Assembly: GCA_947062675.1 (NCBI GenBank)
Contig: CAMSQM010000018.1
Location: forward strand, 1-55,657
Source of the DNA: an uncultured Roseburia sp.
Lineage (GTDB): Bacteria > Bacillota > Clostridia > Lachnospirales > Lachnospiraceae
Length of the DNA stretch: 55,657 nucleotides
Direction: 5' to 3'
The position numbers and the translations under genes were made by a program. Shown here piece after piece: positions 1 to 8,695 of the stretch. The notes beneath the pieces were generated by a model, which searched no databases, was not told where the DNA came from, and worked only from the letters and a program-made list of their open reading frames with translations. Position 1 is the stretch's first letter, and every line of letters begins with the position of its first letter.

Positions 1-161
1 GCCGCCTTGTAGAAATCAATGACGCCGTACATGACGCCGTGGTCCGTGATGGCCGCGCTGTTCATCCCGAGCTCCTTCACCTTCGCCACGTATTCCCCGA
101 TTTTGTTGGAGCCGTCCAGGAGGCTGTACTCCGTGTGGACATGTAAATGAACAAATGCCAT
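1..161 (-). CDS. dnaE: DNA polymerase III subunit alpha, N-terminal fragment (partial)
   Basis: The reverse strand from the ATG at 161 encodes the first 53 or so residues of a protein that runs off the left edge. It opens MAFVHLHVHTEYSLLDG and continues with an AITDHG motif, the signature start of the PHP domain of bacterial replicative polymerase alpha subunits (HxH metal-binding pair at residues 6 and 8). DnaE is the catalytic subunit of the chromosomal replicase. The start lies 3 bp after the stop of degV, so it is probably the distal gene of the recJ-degV run. Only the N-terminus is visible, so DnaE cannot be separated from a PolC-type or other PHP protein by length; the sequence fits DnaE best. 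Confidence 0.9.
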   Translation of the reverse strand, partial: MAFVHLHVHTEYSLLDGSNKIGEYVAKVKELGMNSAAITDHGVMYGVIDFYKA

Positions 162-164
162 ATC

Positions 165-1076
165 TTATTTCTCCCAGCCTTTCCAGTCTGACCGCTTAAT
201 AATCCCGACTCCGAGCGGATGCGGCCCTGTGTGCACCCCGATCGTCGCCCCGATCTGATATATCCCGGGTTCACTGATTCCAAGGCGCTCCCGCACCAGG
301 TCCCGCAGCTGCTCCCGGAACCGGCACGCTTCCTCATAGTCATATCCGTACCCGACTGCAAAACTATATTCCCCCGGCTGTACCCTGCGCTCGTCCATAT
401 AATCCTCCAGCAGCCTGATCACTTTCTGAAGCGATCGGGCGCGGCTCCTCGCAAGTCCCGAGCTGAATATCTCACCCTCCCGCAGAGTGATCAGCGGCCT
501 GATTTTTAAGGCGCTTCCGGCAATGCCTGCCAGCTTCCCGATCCGCCCGCCATGTTTTAAGTAGCTGATATCACCGATCGTGAAGAAGATCCGTCCGCTC
601 TCGCGGATGGAGAGCGCCCGCTCTGCGATGCTCTCATAATCCAGCCCGAGATCACGCATGCGGCAGATCTCGAGCACATAAAGCCCCTGAAGCACCGTAT
701 TGACCGTCGCGTCAATCACCGTAATCCGGGCCCCGGGCCAGTCTTCATATATCATATCCCTGGCTGTGCAGGCCGACTGCATGGAACCGCTGAACCGGGA
801 CGTGATGCAGACGCAGATCACGGCGGCCCCCTCCTCCGCGGCCGGACGGAATACCTGATAATAATCGTCCACGGACGGCATCGAGGTCTTTGGGTAAACT
901 CCCGGGTGATCTATCATTTTCTGATAAAAATCGCGGATGTCAAGCTCATCGATTTCTTTCTGGTAAGTCACGCCGTCAAACGACACGTAAAACGGCACGA
1001 CTTTTATATCATGCCGGGCAGTAATTTCCCTGGGAAGATCCAGAGAGCCGTCGCTGATAATCTGAATTTTTTCCAT
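165..1076 (-). CDS. DegV family fatty-acid-binding protein
   Basis: Predicted protein of 303 residues starting MEKIQIISDGSLDLP and containing SMPSVDDYYQVF and ITSRFSGSMQSA, the paired DegV patterns in which a Thr/Ser and an SGT/SGS-like loop hold a fatty-acid carboxylate. DegV/FakB proteins bind a fatty acid so that the FakA kinase can phosphorylate it before phospholipid synthesis. I chose the ATG at 1076 because GGAAGAGGA sits just upstream; a longer reading from 1130 adds low-complexity residues that overlap the upstream hydrolase gene. It sits 11 bp after that hydrolase and 3 bp before dnaE. The family is clear; the bound lipid and partner kinase are not visible here. Confidence 0.92.
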   Translation of the reverse strand: MEKIQIISDGSLDLPREITARHDIKVVPFYVSFDGVTYQKEIDELDIRDFYQKMIDHPGVYPKTSMPSVDDYYQVFRPAAEEGAAVICVCITSRFSGSMQSACTARDMIYEDWPGARITVIDATVNTVLQGLYVLEICRMRDLGLDYESIAERALSIRESGRIFFTIGDISYLKHGGRIGKLAGIAGSALKIRPLITLREGEIFSSGLARSRARSLQKVIRLLEDYMDERRVQPGEYSFAVGYGYDYEEACRFREQLRDLVRERLGISEPGIYQIGATIGVHTGPHPLGVGIIKRSDWKGWEK

Positions 1077-1087
1077 TCCTCTTCCCG

Positions 1088-2044
1088 CTACCTCTCCGTC
1101 ACCTGTTTTTTCAGTTTCCCGTCCATCCACGCCCTGATCTCCGCATAAACCTGCTTTCTGTCCGTCTCATTGAGAATCTCATGCCGGTCATTTTCGAATA
1201 ATTTCAGAGTCACATCGGTCAGCCCCGCCCTGCGGAAAAGCGCGCACACCTTCTTTACGCCCTTTCCCATATCCCCGACCGGATCGTCCGCTCCCGAGAC
1301 CAGGAAAACCGGCAGATCCCGCGGCATTTTCCGGACATGTTCGATCTGATTGTCGTAGAGCACTGCCTCCATCAGCCCGCGGTATCCGTTTACCGTAAAC
1401 AGAAACGTACAGCGCGGGTCCGCATAGTAAGCTCTCACAATCTCCGCGTCCTTCGTCAGCCAGCTCTTTGTGCAGTCTTTTCCGTGCAGGTCAAATCTGC
1501 GGTACGGTCTGCTGTAAGAGACGGACTGCAGAAAAGAACTCCGGAAATGCCAGCCCCTGAAATGCGCAAACAGCTGGCAGAGCATCAGCCCCAGCTTCAT
1601 GGTCCTATCCGGCATGCAGCCGGTTCCCATAATCACGGCCCCGCTGATACCGCCCGGATGCAGGCAGAGGTATTTGCGGAGCATGTATGATCCCATACTG
1701 TGTCCCAGCATAAAATACGGGAGCCCCGGATTTTTTTCCTGCATGCGCCTGCGCAGCCTGTGTATATCCGCCACCACCGTATCGCTCGGATTCTCCGCAA
1801 AATAGCCCCATTCCTCCTCCGAGGTGACCGACGCGCCGTGCCCTAAATGATCATGACCCACCACCAGATATCCCTGTCCGCACAGATATTCCGCGAACGG
1901 GCGGTAGCGCCCGATATGCTCCACCATTCCGTGGACGATCTGTAACACCGCGCGGTATTCCCCGCTCTCCGGAACCCACTTTACCGCGTTGATTCTCGTC
2001 TTCCCGTCCGCCGACAGAAAATGCATTTTCTTTTCAATCGCCAT
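1088..2044 (-). CDS. Alpha/beta hydrolase, monoacylglycerol lipase / lysophospholipase type
   Basis: A 318-residue cytosolic alpha/beta hydrolase. Visible motifs are an oxyanion-hole region LQIVHGMVEHIGRY, the nucleophile elbow GHSMGS with the catalytic serine near residue 116, an acidic residue in SGADDPVGD and the histidine in ENDRHEILNE near the C-terminus. This arrangement is typical of the Hydrolase_4 (serine aminopeptidase S33) group that contains monoglyceride lipases and lysophospholipases. No signal peptide or membrane segment is seen. GGAGG lies upstream of the ATG. It sits between the MCP-like gene (21 bp gap) and degV (11 bp gap); with a fatty-acid-binding DegV next door, a role in releasing fatty acids from lipids is an inference. 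Confidence 0.88.
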   Translation of the reverse strand: MAIEKKMHFLSADGKTRINAVKWVPESGEYRAVLQIVHGMVEHIGRYRPFAEYLCGQGYLVVGHDHLGHGASVTSEEEWGYFAENPSDTVVADIHRLRRRMQEKNPGLPYFMLGHSMGSYMLRKYLCLHPGGISGAVIMGTGCMPDRTMKLGLMLCQLFAHFRGWHFRSSFLQSVSYSRPYRRFDLHGKDCTKSWLTKDAEIVRAYYADPRCTFLFTVNGYRGLMEAVLYDNQIEHVRKMPRDLPVFLVSGADDPVGDMGKGVKKVCALFRRAGLTDVTLKLFENDRHEILNETDRKQVYAEIRAWMDGKLKKQVTER

Positions 2045-2065
2045 ATTTTCCTCCGTTTCCGCACT

Positions 2066-3022
2066 TCAGTCCCCGCTGCCGCCCGCTCTCTCACAGATCT
2101 CCCCGCAGGCTTCCTTAAGCTCCCTGGCGCGCTTTTTCTGGGCGTCCGCCTCGCCGCGGATGTCTTCCACCCTCATCTGCATCCGCCCGCACACTTTCGT
2201 CATCTCCCGCGCGGACTGCTGGAGCGCATCAGCCTGTCCCACAGCGGTTTCCGGCAGAAGTTCCCGCAGCTTCAGCTGGCTGACCTCGTACGTCGCCATG
2301 CTCTGCGCGCTGTCGCGCATCAGTTTTCCCATGGAAATATTGTTCTCTTTCAGCAGCTTGTTCAGGTGCTGGATCTGCTCCTCAAGCGCCTCCCATTTCG
2401 CGTCGGATTCCCGCAGCTTTTCCTCGAGCTGCCTCACCTCGCTGTCATAGTACCCGGTATAAGAACACAGCTCGTCCAGTGAGGCGACAAATTTCCGCCC
2501 CGTTTCTCCGAGTCTGCCCGCCTCAATTGCAGTGTTCAGCGAAATCACGGTCATATTTTTGGAAAAATCCTTCATGCGGTCCACACAGGCCTGGATCTCC
2601 TTCGCCTCTTCCTTCCGCGCAGACGGCAGCTCGGAAATCTGCTTCATCGGTGTCGTAAAATGCTTGTTATTCTCGACAATCTCCACAATGCGGTCGTTGT
2701 GCCTGTGCACCTGCTCCAGAAACACACCGTGATTCACCTCAAACGTCCCCACCCCGTTGTTGAGCTCCATCATCGCGGTGTGTACGTCCGAAGCCGCCCT
2801 GCCGCCATTTTCCGCCAGCTCCTGAATGTTGTCAAGATGCCCGGATATCTGCGCCATATCCCGCTCCATCTGCCCCTGGGAGTCGAGTAACTCTGCAAAC
2901 TGTTCCTCCACCTGCTTTTTCTGCCCGGATATCCACGCAAGTTCGCTGCCCTGTTTTTCACTCTGCGCCTTCACCCGCACCAGTTCTTCCTCTAATACCT
3001 TTTCTCTTTTTCCGCTAAACAT
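2066..3022 (-). CDS. Soluble methyl-accepting-chemotaxis-like signalling protein
   Basis: A 318-residue protein that is almost wholly helical, with long heptad-like stretches and no membrane segment. The central part contains FSKNMTVISLNTAIEAGRLGETG, which resembles the hairpin tip of chemoreceptors ([14 protein letters not shown] in the canonical receptor, and seen in its usual form in the receptor gene at 13302-15305). Compared with a real receptor, the tip has GRLGETGRKF where the canonical text is ARAGEAGRGF, and the flanking methylation helices are short. It may be a cytosolic adaptor or a remodelled receptor fragment that no longer contacts CheA in the usual way. GGAGG precedes the ATG, and the gene sits in the recJ-to-dnaE run. 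Confidence 0.7.
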   Translation of the reverse strand: MFSGKREKVLEEELVRVKAQSEKQGSELAWISGQKKQVEEQFAELLDSQGQMERDMAQISGHLDNIQELAENGGRAASDVHTAMMELNNGVGTFEVNHGVFLEQVHRHNDRIVEIVENNKHFTTPMKQISELPSARKEEAKEIQACVDRMKDFSKNMTVISLNTAIEAGRLGETGRKFVASLDELCSYTGYYDSEVRQLEEKLRESDAKWEALEEQIQHLNKLLKENNISMGKLMRDSAQSMATYEVSQLKLRELLPETAVGQADALQQSAREMTKVCGRMQMRVEDIRGEADAQKKRARELKEACGEICERAGGSGD

Positions 3023-3042
3023 ACAAATCCTCCAGATTCTCC

Positions 3043-4800
3043 TTACTGATAATGACGGATGACAAGCGAAAGCTCATTCCGCCCCTGATAGCTGTTGATC
3101 TCCGGATAATAGACAACCGACATCCGGATATCATTCTCCCTCCCCAGGAAGGCGTCCTCCACCGCCCGCTCCCCGTATTCTGCTGTATAATAGTCCTTCC
3201 AGGCGCAGATGTCACCGAAATAAACGGCAGACACTTCAGCCCCCCGCGCTGTCAGTAGCGCAAGTTTAAGGACATTCCGGTTCCTGCCGGCGATCACCGC
3301 ACGCCGCACGGCCAGTCCCTTATCGGCAAAGAGTGGCTTCGTGTTCCCCTTCCCGAACGGCTCGAGCACCGAAAGCTGCCGCACAAGTGCCTCATCCGGA
3401 TATTCCGCCGGCATGGCAATGTCTATTCTTATCTTAGGGATAAAATCCTGATCTGTCAATTCACAGCACGCATTTATTTTTTCCCGGAAAGCGTCCACCG
3501 TCTCCCCGCGCAGCGAAATCCCTGCTGCCATGGGATGCCCGCCGAATTTCGTGAAGAATTCCTTACACCTGCAGAGCTCCCGGTACATATCATATTCCTC
3601 AATCGAGCGCCCGGAACCTTTGATTCCCTCCTCCCCTCTGGTGAGTACAAAAACAGGATGATTGCAGTGCTCCCGGATCCTTCCGGCAATAATGCCCGCC
3701 AGACTCTCATGAACTCTGGGCAGATAAATCACCAGGACTTTCTCCCCCACGCCGCCCTCCCTGACAGCCTCCATTGCCAGCTCCACGCCCTCCGCCGTCA
3801 TCGCCTTCCGCTGCAGATTCAGTTCGACCAGCTCCTCCGCAATCGCCGCCGCACGGGCCGGATCCTCCGTGAGAAACAGGCCAAGCGCGATTTTTGCGGT
3901 CTCCAGCCTCCCGCTCGCGTTGACACAGGGGCCCAGCACAAATCCGATGTGATACGCGCGGATCTGTCCGGGTTCCAGCCCGTTTTTATAGATCAGCGCC
4001 CGCATACCCGGATTTTCCGTGCGGTTGATGCGTCTTAAGCCTTCCCTGACGATAATCCGGTTTTCATCCGTCAGCTCCATCACATCCCCGACGGTGGCAA
4101 ACGCCGCATTTTCCAGAAATAGAAGCGCTTCCTCTCCGGGAACCCCGCATTTTTCATACAGAAGCTCTACCACCTTAAATGCAACCGCGGCACCGCAGAG
4201 CTCTTTAAACGGATACGCACAATCCTCCTGCTTCGGGTTCACGACGGCGTCCGCGGCGCTCGTCTGAAAATGCTTCTCCCCGCCCTCCTCCACGAAAGGA
4301 ATCTCATGGTGATCTGTCACAAGCACTGTCATTCCAAGCGCTTTCGCCTTCGCAATCTCTTCGATCGCCGCGATACCGTTGTCGCAGGTGATAATCGTAT
4401 CCACACCGTCCGCATGCGCCAGATCAATCAGATGACTGCTGATTCCATAACCGTCCCGCATCCGGTCCGGAATCTGTGTGCTGACAACGCCGCCGCACCG
4501 CTGGATCCCGCGGCAGAGAATATACGTAGCCATCACCCCGTCGATATCATAATCCCCGATAATCCGCACACAGGCCCGCTCCCTGATCTTTCCGGCCAGA
4601 ATCCCAGCCAGAAGATCCCCGTCCTTTAGCAGATGCGGATCATACAGATCCTTCACACCTCCGGTAAGATATCTTCGGATCGCCTCATCCCCCGTCACTT
4701 CCCGGTTGCGTATCAGCCGGGCTGTCACCGGATGTATGCCGAATCTCGCGGCAATCCCTGCAAAATCGGCGCTTTTTCGTATTTCAAACCATTTTTCCAT
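3043..4800 (-). CDS. recJ: Single-stranded-DNA-specific exonuclease RecJ
   Basis: A 585-residue member of the DHH phosphoesterase family. Visible motifs are GDYDIDGVMATY (motif I, residues about 81-92), TCDNGIAA, and VTDHHE (the DHH motif), followed by a DHHA1-type region with GGHPMAAG near residue 420 and a C-terminal OB-like part. RecJ degrades single-stranded DNA 5' to 3' during recombination and repair. AAAGGA lies upstream of the ATG. It is the first gene of a five-gene minus-strand run ending in dnaE, and a hairpin at 4827-4865 separates it from the upstream SpoIID-like gene. Confidence 0.93.
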   Translation of the reverse strand: MEKWFEIRKSADFAGIAARFGIHPVTARLIRNREVTGDEAIRRYLTGGVKDLYDPHLLKDGDLLAGILAGKIRERACVRIIGDYDIDGVMATYILCRGIQRCGGVVSTQIPDRMRDGYGISSHLIDLAHADGVDTIITCDNGIAAIEEIAKAKALGMTVLVTDHHEIPFVEEGGEKHFQTSAADAVVNPKQEDCAYPFKELCGAAVAFKVVELLYEKCGVPGEEALLFLENAAFATVGDVMELTDENRIIVREGLRRINRTENPGMRALIYKNGLEPGQIRAYHIGFVLGPCVNASGRLETAKIALGLFLTEDPARAAAIAEELVELNLQRKAMTAEGVELAMEAVREGGVGEKVLVIYLPRVHESLAGIIAGRIREHCNHPVFVLTRGEEGIKGSGRSIEEYDMYRELCRCKEFFTKFGGHPMAAGISLRGETVDAFREKINACCELTDQDFIPKIRIDIAMPAEYPDEALVRQLSVLEPFGKGNTKPLFADKGLAVRRAVIAGRNRNVLKLALLTARGAEVSAVYFGDICAWKDYYTAEYGERAVEDAFLGRENDIRMSVVYYPEINSYQGRNELSLVIRHYQ

Positions 4801-4826
4801 CTGTAATTCCTTTCACCGGAACATGG

Positions 4827-4865
4827 AAAAAACAGCAGAAAACCATCTGTTCACTGCTGCTTTTT
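4827..4865 (-). terminator. Rho-independent terminator after the SpoIID-like gene
   Basis: On the minus strand, CAGCAG (4859-4854) pairs with CTGCTG (4838-4833) and is followed by six T residues. It lies just past the stop at 4882 and before recJ, so it separates the two transcription units. An A-run on the 5' side could also let it act in the other direction. Confidence 0.7.
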
Positions 4866-4881
4866 CAGACTGCCCCAAAGA

Positions 4882-6141
4882 TTACATAAGCTCTGCGATT
4901 CTTGTAACCCCGACATAGATTTCTGATATTTTGTACCAGGTGCGGTAATCGATCACCCCGGTGACCGGCAGGCCAAACACCTCCTGAAACTTTTCCACGG
5001 CCTCCCGCGTCGCATTTCCGTAGATTCCATCCGGGGTAATCCGCGGAATCGAAGGATACGACTGGGAGATGCGGGCCAGCTGTTCCTGCACCTGACGCAC
5101 CTTTTCCCCGGTGGAACCAATGGAGAGATCCGCGCGCGGCCAGGACGCCGGCACTCCGGAGATCTCCTCCGCCGTGTTAATGTACATGCTGTTCCCATAA
5201 TAATAGCGCAGAATCTCGATCGCACTGTAATTCTGATCTCCCAGGAACTTGCTTCCCCACTGGCTCATCCAGTTGCTGCAGGTCACACGCTGCCCGTCAC
5301 AGTACTGCGTCAGGATCGGCTGCCTGACACTGGGTCTGGAGAGATAATTCTGAAACATTTCATCCACAATATTGGAGATATTCTGAAAAATATTTCTCCC
5401 GTACATAAACTTCTGGTCGTAAGCCGTGGAGGACGTGATCGTAAAGCCGTACCCCTTGTTCCGGTACCACTCCGTGTACACCCGGTTCATCGTAAACGAC
5501 ATAATGGCGAGAACATTGGCCCGTATCGTGGCGTCCGGCCAGGTGGAATAGATCTCACTCGAGGCCACATTTTTAATGTAATCGCGGTAGCGGACGTAAT
5601 AATCCCGCGCAGTCGTATCCGAAGGCGCTCCGTCGTGCACCACGACATATTCCGGCACGACAACACGGCTTAAAACAATCTCCCCCGTCTCCGTCACCGG
5701 CTTAATCTCGGACTCCGCGATCTTGGGCGGATACTCCCCGAAGAGGGTGTGCACCGGAATCACAATATTGTCTATCGGATTCCCCGGCGCTTCCACCCTG
5801 TCCAGGCGGACCTCCTGCAGCGCAAGCTGATCTGAAAAGACCTCAATGCCGGAAATATTAATCGGGCGGTATCCTTCCGCATCGACCTGAATGGTATATT
5901 CGGCGTAGGGCTGGCTTTCGCCCGGCTCCATAGAATATTCCAGCGGAGGCGCAGCAAGCGTGATCTGTTCAGACATTCCCGAATCATCCGTACTCACCTC
6001 TTCCAGTGTCCCTTCCGGATCCCCCGAATAGGAAATCGTTATCCGGGCATTCTGCACCGGAATGCGCGTCCCGCTGCCGATAACCTGTACCTTCAGGGTT
6101 CCCTGGTCCACATTATTCTGCATAGATCTGATATCTGGCAT
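4882..6141 (-). CDS. SpoIID/LytB-like protein with C-terminal peptidoglycan-binding domain
   Basis: About 419 residues. Residues about 5-115 look like a beta-sandwich of the carboxypeptidase-regulatory/CnaB type. The middle (about 170-345) resembles the SpoIID/LytB fold: YIKNVASSEIYSTWP parallels the GVVASEMPxSWP stretch around the SpoIID catalytic glutamate, and MSQWGSKFLGDQNYSAIEIL plus RYYYG parallels the end of that domain. The C-terminal part, LSIGSTGEKVRQVQEQL through GIYGNATREAVEKFQ, is a standard PG_binding_1 repeat. No Sec signal peptide is seen. SpoIID makes denuded glycan strands during engulfment; this protein probably acts on wall peptidoglycan or cortex, but how it leaves the cell is unclear. 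I took the ATG at 6141 because TGAGG lies 6 nt upstream; 6153 and 6123 are alternatives. Confidence 0.72.
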   Translation of the reverse strand: MPDIRSMQNNVDQGTLKVQVIGSGTRIPVQNARITISYSGDPEGTLEEVSTDDSGMSEQITLAAPPLEYSMEPGESQPYAEYTIQVDAEGYRPINISGIEVFSDQLALQEVRLDRVEAPGNPIDNIVIPVHTLFGEYPPKIAESEIKPVTETGEIVLSRVVVPEYVVVHDGAPSDTTARDYYVRYRDYIKNVASSEIYSTWPDATIRANVLAIMSFTMNRVYTEWYRNKGYGFTITSSTAYDQKFMYGRNIFQNISNIVDEMFQNYLSRPSVRQPILTQYCDGQRVTCSNWMSQWGSKFLGDQNYSAIEILRYYYGNSMYINTAEEISGVPASWPRADLSIGSTGEKVRQVQEQLARISQSYPSIPRITPDGIYGNATREAVEKFQEVFGLPVTGVIDYRTWYKISEIYVGVTRIAELM

Positions 6142-6211
6142 GAAAAACCTCATACGTTCTTTCTATATCTTATGCCGTTCCCCCGCGGATGTGTATTGTA
6201 TCCCCCTTCTC

Positions 6212-6589
6212 TCACACGATCGCCTGCACAACCTCCCGGATCTCTTTCTTATCGCTGTCCGTAAGCTCCAGACTCTCGCACAGGCTCCGGATAAATTCCG
6301 CTGCATTGCCGCAGCTCCAGAACCCCACATACTGCCGGAACAGTATTCCTTTATAATCCTCCTCGGTCATCAGCGGACGGTAGAGAAATGTTCTGCCGTT
6401 CCGATACATATCGAGGTATCCTTTTTTTACCAGTCTTGCCACAAAAGTTGAAACCGTCTGCAGCTTCCATGTTCTGCTATGTTTTTCATTCACAATTTCC
6501 ATAAGTTCCTTTACCCCAAGCTCACTGTCGGAGTCCCAGATACACTTCATCACCATCTGCTCACAATCTGATAACATTGTTTTTACCAT
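6212..6589 (-). CDS. BlaI/MecI/CopY-family transcriptional repressor
   Basis: A 125-residue winged-helix regulator. LSDCEQMVMKCIWDSDSELGVKELMEI followed by RTWKLQTVSTFVARLVKKGYL matches the BlaI/MecI DNA-binding domain. The C-terminal helices would form the dimer interface, and the usual protease-sensitive region lies between. AGGAGG at 6599-6604 fixes the start at 6589. No BlaR/MecR1-type sensor protease or beta-lactamase gene is adjacent, so this is a lone member. Two palindromes lie just upstream, so autoregulation is likely. The downstream gene is the SpoIID-like wall protein 70 bp away, which suggests, but does not show, a cell-wall regulon. Confidence 0.88.
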   Translation of the reverse strand: MVKTMLSDCEQMVMKCIWDSDSELGVKELMEIVNEKHSRTWKLQTVSTFVARLVKKGYLDMYRNGRTFLYRPLMTEEDYKGILFRQYVGFWSCGNAAEFIRSLCESLELTDSDKKEIREVVQAIV

Positions 6590-6629
6590 GTATGTTTCCT
6601 CCTGTTTTACTTTGTATGCCTGCACACAA

Positions 6630-6662
6630 TGTATACAACTTTCCTGTATATTCAGATATACA
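6630..6662 (-). promoter_or_regulatory. Putative BlaI-type operators upstream of the blaI-like gene
   Basis: Two dyads lie 40-75 bp upstream of the start codon: the 8-bp palindrome TGTATACA (6630-6637) and TGTATAT-N4-ATATACA (6645-6662), a perfect 7-bp inverted repeat. BlaI-family boxes are TACA/TGTA-based dyads, so these are good autoregulatory candidates. No clear -35/-10 pair could be fixed. Confidence 0.55.
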
Positions 6663-6702
6663 ACCCGGCAGACTGCCTGATCAGACAATCATCATATCTA
6701 TT

Positions 6703-8520
6703 CTATTCCACTGTGACTACTTTTGCAAGGTTTCTCGGCTTATCCACATCAAAACCTTTGTCGGAAGATACATAATACGCCAGAAGCTGCAGTGCCACGG
6801 AAGCCGGCATAACCATAAATTCATCCCGCATATCCGGCAGCCGGAACAGCTCATAGTCCTCCAGTTCTTTTGCAAGACTATCTTTTACAAATACCGCGAC
6901 ATCAGCGCCCCTGGACGCCACCTCCCTGATATTAGAGAGCTCTTTCGACATCAGTTTATCCTGTGTGACGGAGGCCACCACCGGCGTATCCTGCGTGATC
7001 AGGGCGATCGGGCCGTGCTTTAACTCTCCCGACGCATAGGCCTCCGAGTGAATATAGGAGACCTCCTTTAGCTTCAGCGATCCCTCCAGCAGAATCGAGT
7101 GATCGAGCCCGCGTCCGATCATAAACAGATCCTTTGCCGCGAGCACCTTTTTTGCCAGCACATGAACCTCCCTGCGCCGCGCAAGCACATCCCTGATAGT
7201 CTCCGGCGTCCGCTGGAGCTCCCGGATAAAGCATTGTGTCTCCTCCTCCGTAAAGATCCCACGGCTGTGCGCCATCCGCGCAACGATCAGATAAAAAACG
7301 GCGAGCTGCGTCGTGTACGCCTTGGTGCTCGCCACCGCTATCTCCGGTCCGGCACTGGTGTAGATCACATAATCGCTTTCCCGCGCGATCGACGATCCCC
7401 TGACGTTGATGACCGAGAGGCACTTCGCTCCGCGGAGTCTGGCATACTTCACCGCCTCCAGCGTATCGATCGTTTCCCCGGACTGGGATACCGCGATCAC
7501 CAGCGTCTTTTCATCAATCACCGGATCCGAGTACATAAATTCCGATGCCATCTCCACCTCAATGTGCATGTGGAGAACCGACTTCACAAGCGCCTGCGCC
7601 ACAAGACCTGCGTGCATCGCCGTCCCGCAGGCGATCACACAGATGCGCTCACAGTCCGTAAAAAGCGTATCCGGCACGCCGTCCGCGGAAAAATCGGGCA
7701 TTCCTCCCCTTATGCGCCCCTCAATCGTGCGCGTGACCGCCCCGGGCTGCTCCATAATCTCTTTTTCCATGTAAAACGGATAGCCGTTCTTTCCGCTGCT
7801 GTTTAACTCCCAGTCCACCGTCTGGTACTCTGGTTCCATCACTTTTCCGTCCGGATCCCACAGCGTCACGCCATCCTTCCGAAGTTCCAGCACCTGGTAT
7901 TCGGGCAGCACAAAATAGCGGTTCGTAAAACGGCAGAGCGCCGTCAGATCCGAGGCCAGCATCGCCCCCTGCTCACAGAGCGTCGCCACAACCGGGCTGA
8001 CATTGCGGACCGCGTAAATGGCATCCCTGCGGTCTTCAAACATGACAACCAGCGCAAACGTCCCTTTCAGCCTGCCCACGGTCTTTTGGACAGCCTCCTG
8101 CGGATTCCCCTCATAAAAATAATCCAGAAGCGCCGCGACCACCTCGCTGTCCGTCTCCGAGCGAAGCTTCCCCTCCAGCCCGTAATCCGCGATCAGCTCA
8201 CGGTAATTTTCAATAATTCCGTTGTGCACCAGCGTCACGCTGCCCGCCTGATGCGGGTGCGCGTTCACATCGCTCACCCCTCCGTGGGTCGCCCAGCGGG
8301 TATGCCCTATGCCGCAGCCGGAGAAATGTGTTTCCGTCTCACACAGCTTCCTCAGATCCCTCACCCTTCCCGCGCATCTGCGGACAACCGTCTTCCCGCT
8401 TCCGGCCTCCTTCACTGCAACGCCGGCGCTGTCATACCCTCTGTATTCCAGCAGCTCCAGCGCGTCCAGCAGCACCTCCCTGGCATTTTCACTTCCTGTA
8501 TATCCAATAATACCGCACAT
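6703..8520 (-). CDS. glmS: Glutamine--fructose-6-phosphate aminotransferase (isomerizing)
   Basis: 605 residues, the usual length for GlmS. It starts MCGIIGYTG, placing the glutaminase nucleophile Cys at position 2 (N-terminal class II Gln amidotransferase, about residues 2-220). Two SIS sugar-isomerase domains follow, with CGTAMHAG and SQSGETIDT phosphosugar-binding loops, and the C-terminus ends DVDKPRNLAKVVTVE as in canonical GlmS. It makes glucosamine-6-phosphate from fructose-6-phosphate and glutamine, the first step to UDP-GlcNAc for the wall. GGGAGG precedes the ATG. Expression is set by the self-cleaving ribozyme at 8562-8695. The catabolic genes nagB and nagA lie in the same window. 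Confidence 0.97.
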   Translation of the reverse strand: MCGIIGYTGSENAREVLLDALELLEYRGYDSAGVAVKEAGSGKTVVRRCAGRVRDLRKLCETETHFSGCGIGHTRWATHGGVSDVNAHPHQAGSVTLVHNGIIENYRELIADYGLEGKLRSETDSEVVAALLDYFYEGNPQEAVQKTVGRLKGTFALVVMFEDRRDAIYAVRNVSPVVATLCEQGAMLASDLTALCRFTNRYFVLPEYQVLELRKDGVTLWDPDGKVMEPEYQTVDWELNSSGKNGYPFYMEKEIMEQPGAVTRTIEGRIRGGMPDFSADGVPDTLFTDCERICVIACGTAMHAGLVAQALVKSVLHMHIEVEMASEFMYSDPVIDEKTLVIAVSQSGETIDTLEAVKYARLRGAKCLSVINVRGSSIARESDYVIYTSAGPEIAVASTKAYTTQLAVFYLIVARMAHSRGIFTEEETQCFIRELQRTPETIRDVLARRREVHVLAKKVLAAKDLFMIGRGLDHSILLEGSLKLKEVSYIHSEAYASGELKHGPIALITQDTPVVASVTQDKLMSKELSNIREVASRGADVAVFVKDSLAKELEDYELFRLPDMRDEFMVMPASVALQLLAYYVSSDKGFDVDKPRNLAKVVTVE

Positions 8521-8561
8521 ATACTTTCCTCCCGGTCAATTCCTGATTCTATCTTCCTCCA

Positions 8562-8695
8562 TGCACCGGATTTGTTTTGCGGTCACCCGCATATTTGCCG
8601 GTGCATCCCGCACGGAGGCGGTACGGAGAGGCATCCGCCGAATATTTCGATCACCTCTCTCCTCGTCAACCTGCGCGCGGCAGGTGCTGGCGCTT
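8562..8695 (-). ncRNA. glmS ribozyme: glmS ribozyme (glucosamine-6-phosphate-activated self-cleaving riboswitch)
   Basis: On the minus strand the leader of glmS contains all recognisable parts of the ribozyme: the cleavage site A/GCGCC, with the cut expected between 8694 and 8693; GACGAGG (complement of 8662-8668); GATCGAAAT-N3-CGGCGGATGCCTC forming the core pseudoknot region (down to about 8629); and a long distal hairpin closed by GCACCGG (8604-8598) with CCGGTGC (8569-8563). In known members, glucosamine-6-phosphate acts as cofactor for cleavage and the 3' fragment is then degraded. About 40 nt separate it from the glmS start codon. Position directly upstream of glmS agrees with the call. 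Confidence 0.95.
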
